From assembly GCA_964036155.1 (NCBI GenBank), contig OZ038423.1, forward strand, positions 73,175,249 through 73,239,248: a stretch of 64,000 nucleotides of DNA, written 5' to 3'. Origin of the DNA: Diploscapter coronatus. Lineage: Eukaryota; Nematoda; Chromadorea; Rhabditida; Rhabditidae. The notes beneath the pieces are model-generated. The model did no database searches. It was not told the DNA's origin and saw nothing but the letters and a program-made list of their open reading frames with translations. Below are positions 1 to 11,919 of the stretch, one piece after another (position 1 is the stretch's first letter; every line of letters starts with the position of its first letter). A program made the position numbers and the translations under genes.

Positions 1-77
1 TTTTCGATTTTAGGGCTTTCTGCTGCCGAACTCGTGTTCTGATTGGCCTATTCGCTGCTGCACCGAACTCGGACAAA

Positions 78-2951
78 ATGGGCTTCGCTTTGGAGATTGT
101 GGACGCCAAAAACGTTGGGTTTTCTCGATTTTTGAAAATTACTAATTCCTCCAACAGAAAATCGAATATAGAGGTTTCCATAAATTTCTCAACTCCCAAC
201 TTGCGAAAATTGTGACAAACGAGGAGAAGCTTAGGAAAGCGATCCCTGTTCTAGCTTACTACTTCTTTAAGCTGCGTAGATTGTGGGATATTATGCTGCT
301 CATAAACGGTGAATTGACGGGTTCGATTTTTCTTCAATCCTGTATTCGCAAACTTTCCTCTATTCAGCCACGAACAATGAAAAGCGTCTGTTCATTATTG
401 ACAAAAACAGCTCTTAAAAACTAAAAAATTATCCCTGCAACTTTTGAAATTTGGCAAACAACTCATACTTTCAATTCAAGAAAACAACCTCACTACAAAC
501 TAGGTTACTAAGAACGCAAAGAATATAGTCTTCATTTTTTTTCGAGGAAAACAATTCCAGTCATCGAAAACGATCGTGACGTTGGAGGGTCTGACTGGCG
601 ATGAGACCATTCTGGCGATCAAGAAGCGAGTCGCTCAGAAGAAGCAGAAAATGACCGTCGAGAGGCAGTCGCTCCGCATCGAGCCTAAGGGGTACGGAAT
701 ATTTTTTAGCAAGAATAAAATCATGACAAGCTTAAACTCGGGAAAGTTACTTCTCAAACATACAGACTTTCAAAACTCGTATTCCGAAAGGAACAAGGTT
801 TCAAGTCCACGTAGTACACTGTCATCTCTCTATTCAGAACCACTTGAATTCAAACAAAATCGCAACTGCACTTTTCATGAAAAAAAAGTTATTTTCAGAA
901 AATCGATTGCGGACGACAAGAAGTTGGACGAGTTGGATCTGAATCGGCAGACCGCTCAGCTCTATCTGCGTGATCTCGGACCACAAGTCGCTTGGAAGAC
1001 GGTAGATTTTGTTATTTAATGCAGCTCCATAGAGCCCTTGCTTTACTGAAAATGATAGAAGTGGATAACCAGTGTGAAAGATACAAAATGTTTATCAAAT
1101 AGGCGAAAATTTCTGCAAAGGCTAGGAATAAAATTATCCAAGTATTCCCCCGAAAAATTATCTAGTCTTATTTTTTCTAGCACTAAAAATACATTTGTAG
1201 GTGTTCCTTCTGGAATACGCGGGTCCGTTCTTCATCTATCCCCTCTTCTACATGAGATCCTCATGGATCTATGGAGAAGGTAGAGTTTTCTTAATGATTT
1301 CGAGAAGAAAGAATACTGTAAAACCAAGCTAACTTACTAAAAAACCATTTTGGTTATAAAAAATCTAAAAATTACAATTCTTTTTCGATTACACGAGTGT
1401 TTTCTTCATATGTTGTTAAATTGAGGTATATTTTTCCTGAAAAGTTTCGTTGCTCAAACAAACTCTAGTAAATACTCATTTTCAGAAGCTTTGACGGCTC
1501 CCATCCTGCCAGTGATCACGTGCGCGGCCGTCTGCTGGGCTGCGCACTACGCCAAGCGGCTCTTCGAGACGCAGTTCATCCATCGCTTCAGCAACGGCAC
1601 CATGCCCAGATCCAACCTCGTCAAGGTTGCTGTTGTTTTTAACTTTAGAACAATTAACTGGATAAATCGAATCTTTCACAAAATTTATTCTTCTCAAGTT
1701 TAGAAGAAGAACATTTAGTCGGTAGGACTTCACAACAAAAGCCATATCTGAAAATGTAAAGAAATTGAAGATTTTTGCTAGTTTAACAATTTTCTGCGTA
1801 TGTTTACTAGCTTGATTTTCGAAATTATTTCCATAGTCAAAAAGTAAGTTCTGCTTTAGGGTACAAAATAAATTGGAAAATATCGTTACGGACAAAAAAG
1901 CAATCAAGCTCTATCATAAACTAATCTTTTTGCTTCAGAACTGCTCGTACTACTGGGGCTTCGCTGCATTCGTGGCCTATTTCGTCAACCACCCGCGTTA
2001 CACTGCTCCTGCCTTTGGGAATGCGCAGATCTACCTTGGACTCGCTGGATTCATCATTTCTGAATTCGGTAGGGAGTTTCAATTTTAAATTTAGGATTTT
2101 TTTTAAAAATCATCACAAAAACAATTTTAACGTGCACCAAATTGAGAAAAGAAATTCATCGTACAGATCTGATTGAAGTTTCAAATTTCGCAATTATCGA
2201 AACTGAAATTTGGTTTAAAAATCCCGAGTATCTTTGATTCATATGCCTACAAGTTGAAATGGACGTTGCTATTTTTCAATTTACAAAAAAACATTTCAGG
2301 TAACCTGTCGATCCACATTCTGTTGCGCAACCTGCGTCCAGCAGGCACGCGCGAGCGTCGCATCCCCAAGCCTGACGGCAACCCGCTCAGTCTCCTCTTC
2401 AACCTCGTTTCCTGTCCGAATTACACCTACGAAGTACTCGCTTGGACCTCTTTCACCGTCATGACGCAGAGCTTGCCAGGTTAGATATTTCCTCTCAAAG
2501 CTTCCTCATCTTTGGGAATATGTAGGCTATCAAGGTCGAACGATCATTCTTCTACAAAGATACGAATTTGGAAAAAAAAAAAACGTTTAAAATATTAGTC
2601 TTGGAAATTTCTGGTCATGTTCTGCTCTTTAAAACTGAAACGAATTGCTAGCCGTTTCAAGAGTTACAAATTTTTAGCTCCGCCCAATATCGTTCAACAT
2701 CTGTCAAACGAAATAGTAACCCCAAATTGAATAGAATCTAAGCATCCTTTGAATAGTTGGCTTACATCATCTTTGAGGATCAAATTTGAATCTTTTCTTG
2801 CACACTCAGAAGCCAAAATTTAGCCCTGATCTTCACGGCAGTCGGATTCGCGCAGATGACGATTTGGGCGCAGCAGAAGCACAAGCAGTATAAAAAGGAA
2901 TTCTCCGACTATCCCAAGGGGCGCAAGGCCATCGTTCCTTTCTTCATCTAA
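78..2951 (+). CDS. Trans-2,3-enoyl-CoA reductase (very-long-chain fatty acid elongation)
   Basis: Eight exons join without a phase break: 78-113, 561-691, 899-1001, 1201-1279, 1486-1625, 1939-2068, 2300-2479 and 2824-2951. They total 927 nt, or 308 aa, the same length as human TECR. The N-terminus is a ubiquitin-like region (MGFALEIVDAKN, then an SLRIEPKG stretch). A multi-pass membrane steroid-reductase domain follows, with LYLRDLGPQVAW, HRFSNGTMP, CSYYWGFAA, LRNLRPAG, VSCPNYTYEV and GFAQMTIWAQQKH, and the C-terminus ends KAIVPFFI. From family knowledge, the enzyme does the last, NADPH-dependent reduction of the ER very-long-chain fatty acid elongation cycle; C. elegans art-1 is the same family. 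An acceptor-like ATTTTAG at positions 7-13 precedes the start and may be a trans-splice site. It is convergent with the sulfurtransferase gene. The open frames inside its introns are not genes. Confidence 0.95.
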
Positions 2952-4125
2952 GCGAGGCAATTGGGGAATGGGAGTAAGTGAAAACACAAATTTACAATTC
3001 ATTATCATTTTCTTCAGAAAAAGATAATGGCTCGTTTTATTTTATCTCAAGTTTGTTGTCGCTTTTAAATTATTTTCTTTTGATTCTGTTGGCATGAAGA
3101 AAGCTTGACAACACTTATTTATTCGAATACCCAAAACAAAACGGTTGTTTCTCCTCGTCTGGTTTATGCTGTTTTAGCACCGCTCGAACTTTTTCCTAAT
3201 AAGTTTTAGTAGAGTAGTAAGCGAACAATTTCTTTCCTACCTTATAATTTTATCACAATTCCGATTCTTATCGTTCAAATTGTTTCTTTTTTCTTTTAGG
3301 ATTAGGTTTTTATCCCAGAGATTTGTTTTATAAGGCTTTGTTTTGGCAAGTCTACATAATTGGTCAAGGTTTATTGCGAATTGCAGTGGGTCGTGAAAAT
3401 CCAGAATTCTTATTTGAGATGGATAGGAATTCAATAACGACATTTTTGCAAATTTTCACTTGTTCTCACATTACCTGAAACGGCAACTAATAAAAGAAGT
3501 ACCGACAAAAAATCTATACAATTACATCATCATATGAATTTTCTGAGCTGAAAAGTTTGATATCCAGCATTCTATTACTAAATTTTATTTCATACCTTAT
3601 GGATAAGTTATTACTTTTTAATTGGCTCAGAATATGCATACTCGTTAAATCGTTGTGGTACTGCTTTTATTAATTGTCTCTAAAGTTTTCACCAAGCTAG
3701 TGGAATGTGATTCCAAAATTACCTTGATCCAATCCCTACTCATTTGCAATTTCAACTGTTTGATTTTATCATCGAATTCTTTTATCGTAATGCTTTTATT
3801 GGCTGTTTCTTTTTATTTTACCTTTTTAGAAATCTTTCTTGTTTTTGATAAATAAAAACTTCAAAGTTAAAGCTAGTTATGAAATAAGGTAGCACCTCAA
3901 TTACAACGTTTATTCTTCACTATTATTTATAGGAAGAAATTTCGAGCTCTCGAAAATTGCACGAACAAACTCAGCATCTAATTCAATTTCAAGTAACATA
4001 GTTTACAACAAAAAACACTATTTGTCGTGTTGCATCGTTGCAAAGAATCCAAATCGTCATATTTTATTATCCAGACTAATAAAAATCGTGACACAAGTTG
4101 GATTGCTCGTCTTTTGTAGTATTTA
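2952..4125. other. Convergent 3' intergenic region
   Basis: AT-rich sequence between the stop of the enoyl-CoA reductase and the stop of the sulfurtransferase on the other strand. An AATAAA-type poly(A) signal lies near 3489 on the plus strand, and T-rich sequence near 4060 could carry the signal for the minus-strand gene. The short open frames (for example around 3655-3855) are low-complexity and look like chance. I see no RNA gene. Confidence 0.5.
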
Positions 4126-6413
4126 TCAGTTCTTTACGCTTCGTACTATTCGTTGAGGATCACGTGCTTCGATTTCTCTGAGCGATCCCTAAAGTTGAAT
4201 GATCGAGGAAATTTTAAATTATCTTTGGTTGATTGTTGCCATCATTTTCATTTCTTACGCTCTCTAACCCTTAAATTCAACGATAAAATCAACTAATGGC
4301 AAATACAGCAGGCAGAAATTTACATTGTACAATCTCGGCTTGGAATTCGGAAGGGCATCGTCCATAACATAGGCCAGAAGAGCTGCCTGGATGCCCATTA
4401 TGCACACTGTAACTGTTGGAGATTCAGGCTTATATCCGCATGAAATTAACCCTAAATTGGTAGTTGATTTAGATGTCTTTAAAGAAGAAGAAAAGCTAAT
4501 TTGATAAGTTAGGCGCCCTTCAACTAGAGAGAATACAGCACTTCTCTTTATTTCGCTAGTCAAGCCGCGAAATTATGGTTACCAAAGTTATGAGTAGTCC
4601 TAATTATCGTTAAACTTAGGGCGATTAAAATTATATTTTATTCCCAAGATTATAGCTCTTTAACCCTCAGTTATAATAGGGCTTTGAGCAGTGATCATTT
4701 TTCGCCGATTTTTCTCCACATTTGTTTCGGAAAATTTCGATAATTTATGATCCACGCAGAATTTTTTCCGCATCTTTTACCTACCATAAAAATATTTAAG
4801 AATTGAAAAAGCACATACAATCCTTAAGATCGTCTTTGGTTTTCAGTTTGCCATCTTTCGCGAAAACTTCCGGTATCGGCGCATTTTTATGGCCCTCTAT
4901 ATGGCCGGGGAGATTTATTCCGGCTTTGACTAAAATTTTCGAAGGTAATTTTCATTAAAAAAATAAATTTACTGAAAAACTCCAATTCCTTTCCATCTAC
5001 GTTATGAAACATATCGCGAACTCTGCAGTCGAGAAAGTTCACCTGAAAATTGCGATTTTCTTAAAGCCGATTACATATACAGGGAGCCAACCTTATCCGG
5101 TTGATCGATCATTTTCTTGTTGTTCTCATCGATTTTATACAACTCTTCGAATCGAATATTGTACTTATTTATGCAATCTTTTGCCATCCAGTTTCCGTGC
5201 TTCTAGAATTGCTTTGAGAGTTGTAAATGTATAGTAATCAGTGAAATTGAAAGAAGAGTTGTAAAATTTGTCTGACTGAGACAGTCGCCAGGTTTTTACT
5301 TGAAGTAAATTTTAATCAAGAAAAAATCCCGCTTTGTTCAAGTGATGGGATGTTCTTAGAGTTCTAGGAATTAACCCCGATTTCAAAAATTCCTGTTTCG
5401 AGTGGTTGTCCTTCGGCTTGCCATCGATCTAGACCGCCGTCCAAAAGAGAAACCTTCTCGTGTCCGTATGACTAAACCTTGACTTTATCGAGACTTAGAA
5501 AGAAAGTTTAACCTTGAACAACCATGCTAATTTAGAAACACCGAGCATTCCCGACAAACGATCTCGACCGCAGAAAATCAAGTGCTCGTCTTTGTTGATG
5601 CCGAGTAACTGAGTTCGTTTCAATTTTTTTGGATTATATGATAGAAAATCATGATCTTTCAAGCTACATGAAGAGGAGTTTTATTCGATCGATATCATGG
5701 CAAAATGATTTCACTTGATACCCTTTCATTTTTGGGCTATCGCTGTAGATAGATGGAATCCAGTAATTTCTCATACCTGAACATATTGTTCGAAAACACG
5801 AGGTGGGTAATAACCGTATCGCTCATATTGTGTGGGGTACATCGCAATATTCACATCCACATGAATTGCTCCAGGAATATGACCAGCTTTGTAGTCATTC
5901 AGGGATCTGAAGATCAGCTGATCAGTAATTGTTCGAAATTTTATGCATGAAAATTCGCAATTGGACATTCATAACGAAATGAAGCTATGATCATGTGTAG
6001 TGAAAGTATCTCATTTTTAAGTGGGGAGGAAAATTTCCTTTATAGATTGCATGAATGTCTATTATCGTAACTATTTTCATCACTATTTGATTTTTTATGC
6101 AATCAACATTCCTAGAAATTACCGGTAGATAAACGTCGTCAATTTATCATTTTAATCGAAAACGAAGCTCATGGTAAACATATCGATTTTCTCATGGACG
6201 AAAGATATTGTTTCTAATAAAAAATACCTACGGCGAAGGTTCCTTCATGAGCTGTTCGAATTTCGCATATTTTTCCTTTTCGAACGCCTTCCAGTCGGGC
6301 TTGTCAGTGTTAACATAAGTGTGTTGCAGAATCCGAACTCCATCTCGATTGATGATTCCCTTCTTGATCAAGCTCGTTAAGTTCGGCACATCAATAATTT
6401 TACCTAGCGACAT
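4126..6413 (-). CDS. Tandem-rhodanese sulfurtransferase (3-mercaptopyruvate/thiosulfate sulfurtransferase)
   Basis: Nine exons read right to left: 6413-6232, 5906-5777, 5608-5513, 5471-5376, 5202-5092, 5042-4973, 4929-4819, 4451-4324 and 4188-4126. They total 987 nt, or 328 aa, with consistent phase; the introns include two of 43-49 nt. The first rhodanese domain has YKAGHIPGAIHVDV, GYYPPRVFEQYV, HLIFCGRDRLSGMLG and VSLLDGGLDRWQAEG. The second has NFLDCRVRDMF, INLPGHIEGHKNAPIPEVF and VTVCIMGIQAALLAYV, whose Cys lies at the catalytic-loop position. The tail GSLREIEARDP follows. This layout matches the nematode mercaptopyruvate sulfurtransferase family, which moves sulfane sulfur to thiols or cyanide. 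The start codon directly follows an AATTCAG acceptor, suggesting spliced-leader trans-splicing at the ATG. The exon ending at 4973 must use the donor GTAAAT to keep frame. Substrate preference cannot be judged from sequence. Confidence 0.9.
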
Positions 6414-7112
6414 CTGAATTTCTTTTTATCAAGCAATTATCTTTTTCCCGAAGATAGTATAGCAAAATCACTGGATAAAAATAATTTATTCTGATGAAAA
6501 AATGAATGAAAATAAAATATTGAGTGTTTTTATTATATTGATATGTACAGGGAATAGTAAAATAAGACTGCGAAAATGGATTGAAAATTAGAAAACTGCA
6601 GGTAAGCGAAAGATCAAAAGATGCGAAACAAATTACTGCCAGCCAACTGACAGCGAGTTTTGTGCTTTATTTTTCACTTCTTTGTCATCATGCCTTGCAA
6701 TTTTTCGGTCAACACAAAAATCGATCAGTCGACTAACAAGACAATTTTGAAAATGAACCCAATAGTATTTTGATCAAATAAAGGCGAAAATTATGAGTAG
6801 TAGGTTCAGCGAGAAAGTAGAACATGGCCAATAAAATGGCATTATGGCATAATAATTTTCATTCTTGATTTAGTTTAGCTATTTTTAAAATTAGTTTTGC
6901 TTCTCTTAACTCACTCACAAGAGCAATAAAATAGTTGATAAAATTTTTAATTACAAAAATAAGAACTCTTTACTTTAGTCCTTTTAACTCAATCAAAACA
7001 TTGTTTTCATAATCAGTAAACCTTTTACCAACTATTTTAAAGAATAATAACCATTGAGTTGATAGGTTTTTCTAGCTTCTCAATGCGGTTTGTTGTCCAC
7101 GAATGATTTGGA
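6414..7112. other. Intergenic region between sulfurtransferase and copper transporter
   Basis: About 700 bp of AT-rich sequence lying 5' of the sulfurtransferase and 3' of the CTR gene, both on the minus strand. It should hold the sulfurtransferase promoter and the CTR 3' UTR. A TTTATT (AATAAA on the minus strand) occurs close downstream of the CTR stop near 7000-7050. No open frame or RNA fold stands out. Confidence 0.4.
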
Positions 7113-8142
7113 CTAACAACACCCTGTAGCAGGCAATTCGACCTCCGGAAATATACTAAGATAAAAGAATCGGCCGAGAGCCTCTCCGACGAGGATGGCA
7201 AGGCCGAGATACACGTTGTAGGTCATGAAGATCAACATGAGCAGGTACGCGATGAAAAGTTCCACGAAGAATATCAAACAATCTGTCGCCGCAAATGATA
7301 TTACAGGACCGGAGAGCCTGAATTCCTCTAGCGTTTAGAAGCTTTTCTACCCTGCAGAATAGATCAGTTGGCTATGAAATTTTATTCGATTAAGAAAATG
7401 CCCTTTAATTTCCGCATTAACCGTCTCAAGATGCTTTTTTTTTTCAAATTTTCGTCTTTCTCTCAAGAAAAATGACCTAATTTTGGTTTTAAAATGGAAA
7501 ATGGCCTAATTTTCTATTTTTGCTATTGATTGCATTGTTCGGCTGATCTCATTTATCAGTGAAAAATGTTGAGACCCCAAATTTCAAGGCTATTTTTTCT
7601 TATCGCACCGATAAACCGTGTGTTTTTGAAGGGGAGATTAAATTGCAGATTTTTGCAATGATCTGATTGATCGATAAGGAATTGAATTTTGAGAATTGTG
7701 ACTGAAAATTTGTGAACCTCTTCATGCTACGCTTCTCTTCCTCTATGAAGATCTTCATCTCTAAAGTATTGCAAAGGTTCAGAAATCAAAAATAGGTAAA
7801 TTTACTTGTGAATTAGATCACTAAATGTGTGCAAAAAGTATAGTTGATTATTTCGTTTGTGTTGGGAATAACTTGAAATTTTTCGTGATATTAAAAATCA
7901 CCGTTTCCTGGCCCCGATGTTCTTCTGTTTGTTTCGATTTGCCCAGAGAGCACGAATGAATGTGAGCGTTTGATGCACGAAGCAGATGGCCACGATGCCC
8001 AGACACGAGAGGAACATTTCTGAAATCAGGCTGCTTGTTTGAATCCATTATCTGCTCGGAACTTACCCGTTCCATTGTGAGTCTGCCAGAAGTCGAAACT
8101 GATAGTTTCTCGGACGCCGAAGTAGAAGGACATGTGGTTCAT
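7113..8142 (-). CDS. CTR-family copper transporter
   Basis: Three exons, 8142-8067, 8019-7902 and 7317-7113, give 399 nt or 132 aa. The N-terminus is short (MNHMSFYFGVRETISFDFW) and carries the family's HMxFxFG-like start, but no long Met/His-rich ectodomain. Three membrane segments follow: FLSCLGIVAICFVHQTL; LLMLIFMTYNVYL, with the diagnostic MxxxM; and LAILVGEALGRFFYL, with the GxxxG packing motif. From family knowledge, CTR proteins form trimers that import Cu(I) through a pore lined by the MxxxM methionines. The C-terminus ends in Cys-Cys, in keeping with the Cys/His copper-handing tail of CTR1. The small size and minimal ectodomain mean plasma-membrane or intracellular location cannot be decided. 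It is transcribed in the same direction as the sulfurtransferase, but 700 bp away, so it is not an obvious operon partner. Confidence 0.9.
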
Positions 8143-9530
8143 ATGCCTCAATTTTTAGCATATAAATTTGGACAACTACAAATCAGAGCGAATTGGGTTT
8201 TCGCAACTAGGTGAGGATAGACAATTATAGGGGATTTTTTCTCCAGATTACTATCTCGTAAGGTGTGGTGAAAAATTCCAATAGTTACAATTTCATAAAA
8301 TAAATATGAAAAGATGCAAGGATTTTCTATAAAGAAACGCGAGAATAGAACAAGAAATCTGCATAAAATTATGTCAAAATATGAACGGTTGAAAACGTCT
8401 GTGCAAAACTATTCATGATAGCTATGTCGTGAAGAAGATCATGGGATAAATAAGTTTCTAAGCTTATTTTATGTTTTTTGTTACCAAATTAATGTAATAG
8501 CGTAATAAGACTTCCAAATGGCCAGATAATTTCGATTCGACGAAGATAACTTCGAAGATTCCTCATTAATTGCAAGGAAAAAGAGTGGTTAAACTAAAGA
8601 AATGGATCTGTTCAGCGAATTGGATATCTAGAAATGGTTAACAAAGTTGTCAGAAATGTTAAATTTATGAAAGTTGGACCGGGAAAATTGAATTTGACAC
8701 TATTTTGAAGCCATTTTCTGAGTTTTTCCCAAATTCAAAAAAATGGAAAAACTAAGCTGACGTTCTCTTTACCAACCAGTACTAATTCATCGATCATTTG
8801 CATAGAAAAAGTGCGACGACCAAATGTGATACAATTAGTCTTCGATTAATTCCAGTGATGATAGAAAAATTGAAAAGAGTGATAAGACAAAGATCAAAGA
8901 AAGTGTCGCCTTTCCTTATTTTTGTTAATTTATTTTCCTCTAAAGTTTTAGTTTGTTCATTTGTTTGGTAATAATCATTCGAATTCGTTGAATACCTTTT
9001 TCTAATTGATGATTTTTCATGAAATTTCTATACTTCCCTAATTTTTCATTTTTGTTCAAATTGAGAATCATACTTCTAACTTCTAATTTCCCAACTTTAG
9101 ATTTAAGTAACTTGTCGAAATTTATATGAAATTTATCATAGCTACGTTCATAATTATCGGATGATATTTTTATTTTGAATGAAATTTTACGTCTTTAATA
9201 CATTTATTGTTCAATTCAAGTTCTACGCGCACTATTTTATCCATAAAATATTTCGTAAGTTCAAATTATCTTCATGCGTGTTTTATTTTTTCAAAATTTT
9301 TATTTTTTGCATATATTTTACGATTGATGAGATTTCAATTCTCGACATTTTTACTCATAATTTTAAATTAACCCCTGTTTCAAAATAAACAGTTGTCTTC
9401 GATGTTATAATTTCTTATTTTTATTACAATGACATTAATTGAATAAAATATTTATTTTCAATTTATAATAATGACAGTTTAAAGTTGTCGATATTTATTG
9501 TATATCATGAAGATCACCATTTTGATTTCC
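8143..9530. other. Intergenic region upstream of the CTR gene
   Basis: Nearly 1.4 kb of very AT-rich sequence, getting richer toward 9000-9500. No coding exon, tRNA or recognisable repeat was found. An AATAAA on the minus strand (TTTATT at 9494-9499) belongs to the small peptide gene to its right. The open frame at 9179-9388 is low-complexity Phe/Tyr/Ile and looks like an AT-composition artefact. Confidence 0.4.
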
Positions 9531-9675
9531 TTATTTCTTGCAGTTGTGATGACCTAAAATAAGTATTTAGAAAAATTTAACAATTGAATTATATACCGCC
9601 AAGTCCAGCATAAACTGTCGTAGCATAAGCTAGAATGACTGCAGCGGCAAGAACGTATGAGAGAACAGACTGCAT
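9531..9675 (-). CDS. Candidate short secreted peptide (33 aa)
   Basis: An ATTATTTCAG acceptor-like site lies 6 nt upstream of the ATG at 9675. The first exon (9675-9597) encodes an N-terminal hydrophobic segment, MQSVLSYVLAAAVILAYA, then TTVYA, a plausible signal-peptidase site. A GT donor at 9596 and an ATTTTAG acceptor ending at 9554 define a 43-nt intron. The second exon (9553-9531) completes the tail GLGGHHNCKK. An AATAAA lies about 35 nt past the stop. Without splicing the ORF stops after GLGGI (28 aa). The compact set of acceptor, start, signal peptide, short intron, stop and poly(A) signal is what a small nematode secreted-peptide or neuropeptide-like gene would look like. I recognise no family. 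It could still be a chance arrangement. Confidence 0.5.
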
Positions 9676-9730
9676 GGTTATCTGAAATAATGAAAAATAA
9701 TAAATTAAATTTAACAAATCGTAATTTATG

Positions 9731-11919
9731 ATTAAAACAGATTCTCTGTAATATTCGACGATCTCAAGGAAGAGGTCGGACCGGAGACTTAAAATTCGTT
9801 TTGAAGGGGTATTTGAGTGTTTTCTACCTATATTCGACCTGGAGAACACGATTTTGGGGCTTTTTCCCGGAGTTTTCAAGTCCAGGTTCGGGTACCGGGG
9901 TCCGGGGTCAAAATTCAAAAGTCATTCTTATATCCCAAATTGTATATCAGATTGTTCAGTTCGATGAGCTGAGTCGATTCGTGCAAATATTTCTCGAATT
10001 TGACCTTCTTATCACAAGTTACGGCTAAAAGCAGTGCAAAAATGTCAAAAATACGGAGTCCTTCATAGGAAAGTCAACTTTTCTCATTTCTTTCTGGATA
10101 TTACCTTCCAGTTTTTTCACGCAATAATCTACGAGTCCTGCTCATTCTACTCGAATAAAAAGATCCGGAATTGCGATACACCAATTGGGCGAAAAAACGG
10201 TCCAAAGTCGAACCAGAAAAATCGGATTTTCGAAAATGCGTGTGAAAAAATTCAAAATATATATCAGTCGATAGAGCTCATCAAACTGAGCAACTTTTGT
10301 GAAGACACTACATGGTTTTCTATTATGGTTTGCGTGGCATGGAGGTTTGAATGGGTCAGACCCCCGAAAATGACAAAAATATTCAAAAATTCATAGCTTT
10401 TGTAAAATAAAACCAAATTGAAAAATCTCTTTGGAATATAACAGATTAAGGGAAATACTTCATTTTTGCTTCCTAGAGTACCGTGTTATCACTTTATCAT
10501 GTTATCATATGGGTCCATGGGATACCACCCATATGGTACCCGAGTGGTACTATATCAGGATGGATATCAATCGACTCGAAATTGACTGGAGAGTAATATT
10601 CGAGTCCATTTCTATCAATTTCAGCAAGTGGTTTAATTATACCATCATCGTAATTGGTTATAACCACCTGTTGAAAAAGATCAAAAATGGGGTATCTTCA
10701 AATGACCATAAAAGGCGCTAGACTAATCTGTTTTCCAAACAGTTTTCAGAATATTACTCAGCTCGATAAGGGCTTTCATCTGATATATAACATGCTGGGT
10801 CTTTGTAAAAATGGTATCGTGACCTCTATGAGCCACGGCACCTAGGAGGTGAGTTACCATTTGGTAGAAGAACCTATAGTGTTGTATATCATTCGAAAGC
10901 CAATGAAAAACTAAGTGTAATGCTGAAAACCTCTTGAAAAATGATCCAGTGTATCCATTTTTATGAGGAAATGAAGTATCGGTCAAATCGAAGAGTAAAC
11001 TTTGGAACGTTTTTGATCATAAGTCTCGATGCATTAATCCCTTTTTCAAGCGGTTTTCGATATTATATTTAGTTTTTTATTGGCTTTCGAATGGTATATA
11101 ACATGACTGGTCTTGGTTAAATTTCAAAAACCGGTCTGGTACCCTCCGGACCCATACCGAAAATTTCCCGAATATAGTTATTACCCCCTAAATTTTATTT
11201 AGAATCATAATTCAAGGGTCAGGAATCATTTTTAATACAAAATTAAACGAATTAGAGCACACCAATGGTGAGAAATAAATTTTTGAAAAAATACCTTATT
11301 TTTCAGTTTTTCCTGAATATCTCATTCCGGAATGGAAATTTCACTGAGGTGTCTTCACAAAAGTTGTTCAGTTTTCCATGCTCTATCGAATGATATATGA
11401 TTTGGGGGTCTAACTCAAAAATTTGAAAAATCGAAATTTTCAGGTCTGACTTCGGACTCGGTTATCCCCTAGACTGATACCGAAAAGAGTCCAAATTTGT
11501 ATATTAAAATAATTCTTAGGACTTCTACTTTATAAATATAAACTATTTATCACACAGACGGGTATCAGTTCCTTCGAAAATAATCGAAGAATCATCAGCA
11601 TTCATGCTTTTTGGCAGTTTTGCACTGTTTTTAGCCGTAACTTGTGATAAGAAGGTTGAATTCGGGAAATATTTGCACGAATCGACTCAGCTCATCGAAC
11701 TGAACAATCTGATATACAATTTGGGATATAAGAATGACTTTTGAATTTTGACCCTCGGACCCGGTACCCGAATCTGAACTTGAAAACTCCGGGAAAAAGC
11801 CCCAAAATCGTGTTCTCCAGGTCGAATATAGGTAGAAAACACTCAAATAACCCTTCAGAACGCATTTTAAGTTTCTGGTCCGAACAGTTTCGAGAATTAC
11901 GGAGAATCTGTTTTAATTT
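9731..11919. repeat. Foldback (long inverted-repeat) mobile element
   Basis: The two ends are inverted copies. The left end begins ATTAAAACAGATTCTCTGTA, and the right end reads the same on the minus strand with few changes (TTAAAACAGATTCTCCGTAA). About 320 bp at each side match closely (9731-10050 with 11600-11919). Weaker matches run further in: the GAGCAACTTTTGTGAAGACAC stretch near 10295 pairs with 11345. The two arms contain mirrored open frames starting SVFYLYSTWRTRFWGFFPEF, which only reflects the duplication. No transposase-like protein is seen in the 1-kb centre, so it is non-autonomous or decayed. The right end abuts the 485-bp module that precedes the micro-exon gene. Confidence 0.75.

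Noticed and set aside
212..424. 70-codon frame inside the first intron of the enoyl-CoA reductase
   Set aside because: The flanking exons join in phase without it and match the family exactly; it has no homology or start context.
11631..11846. Open frame mirrored at 9801-10028 with near-identical protein (STWRTRFWGFFPEF)
   Set aside because: The two frames are the two arms of one inverted-repeat element. There is no upstream gene structure or known domain.
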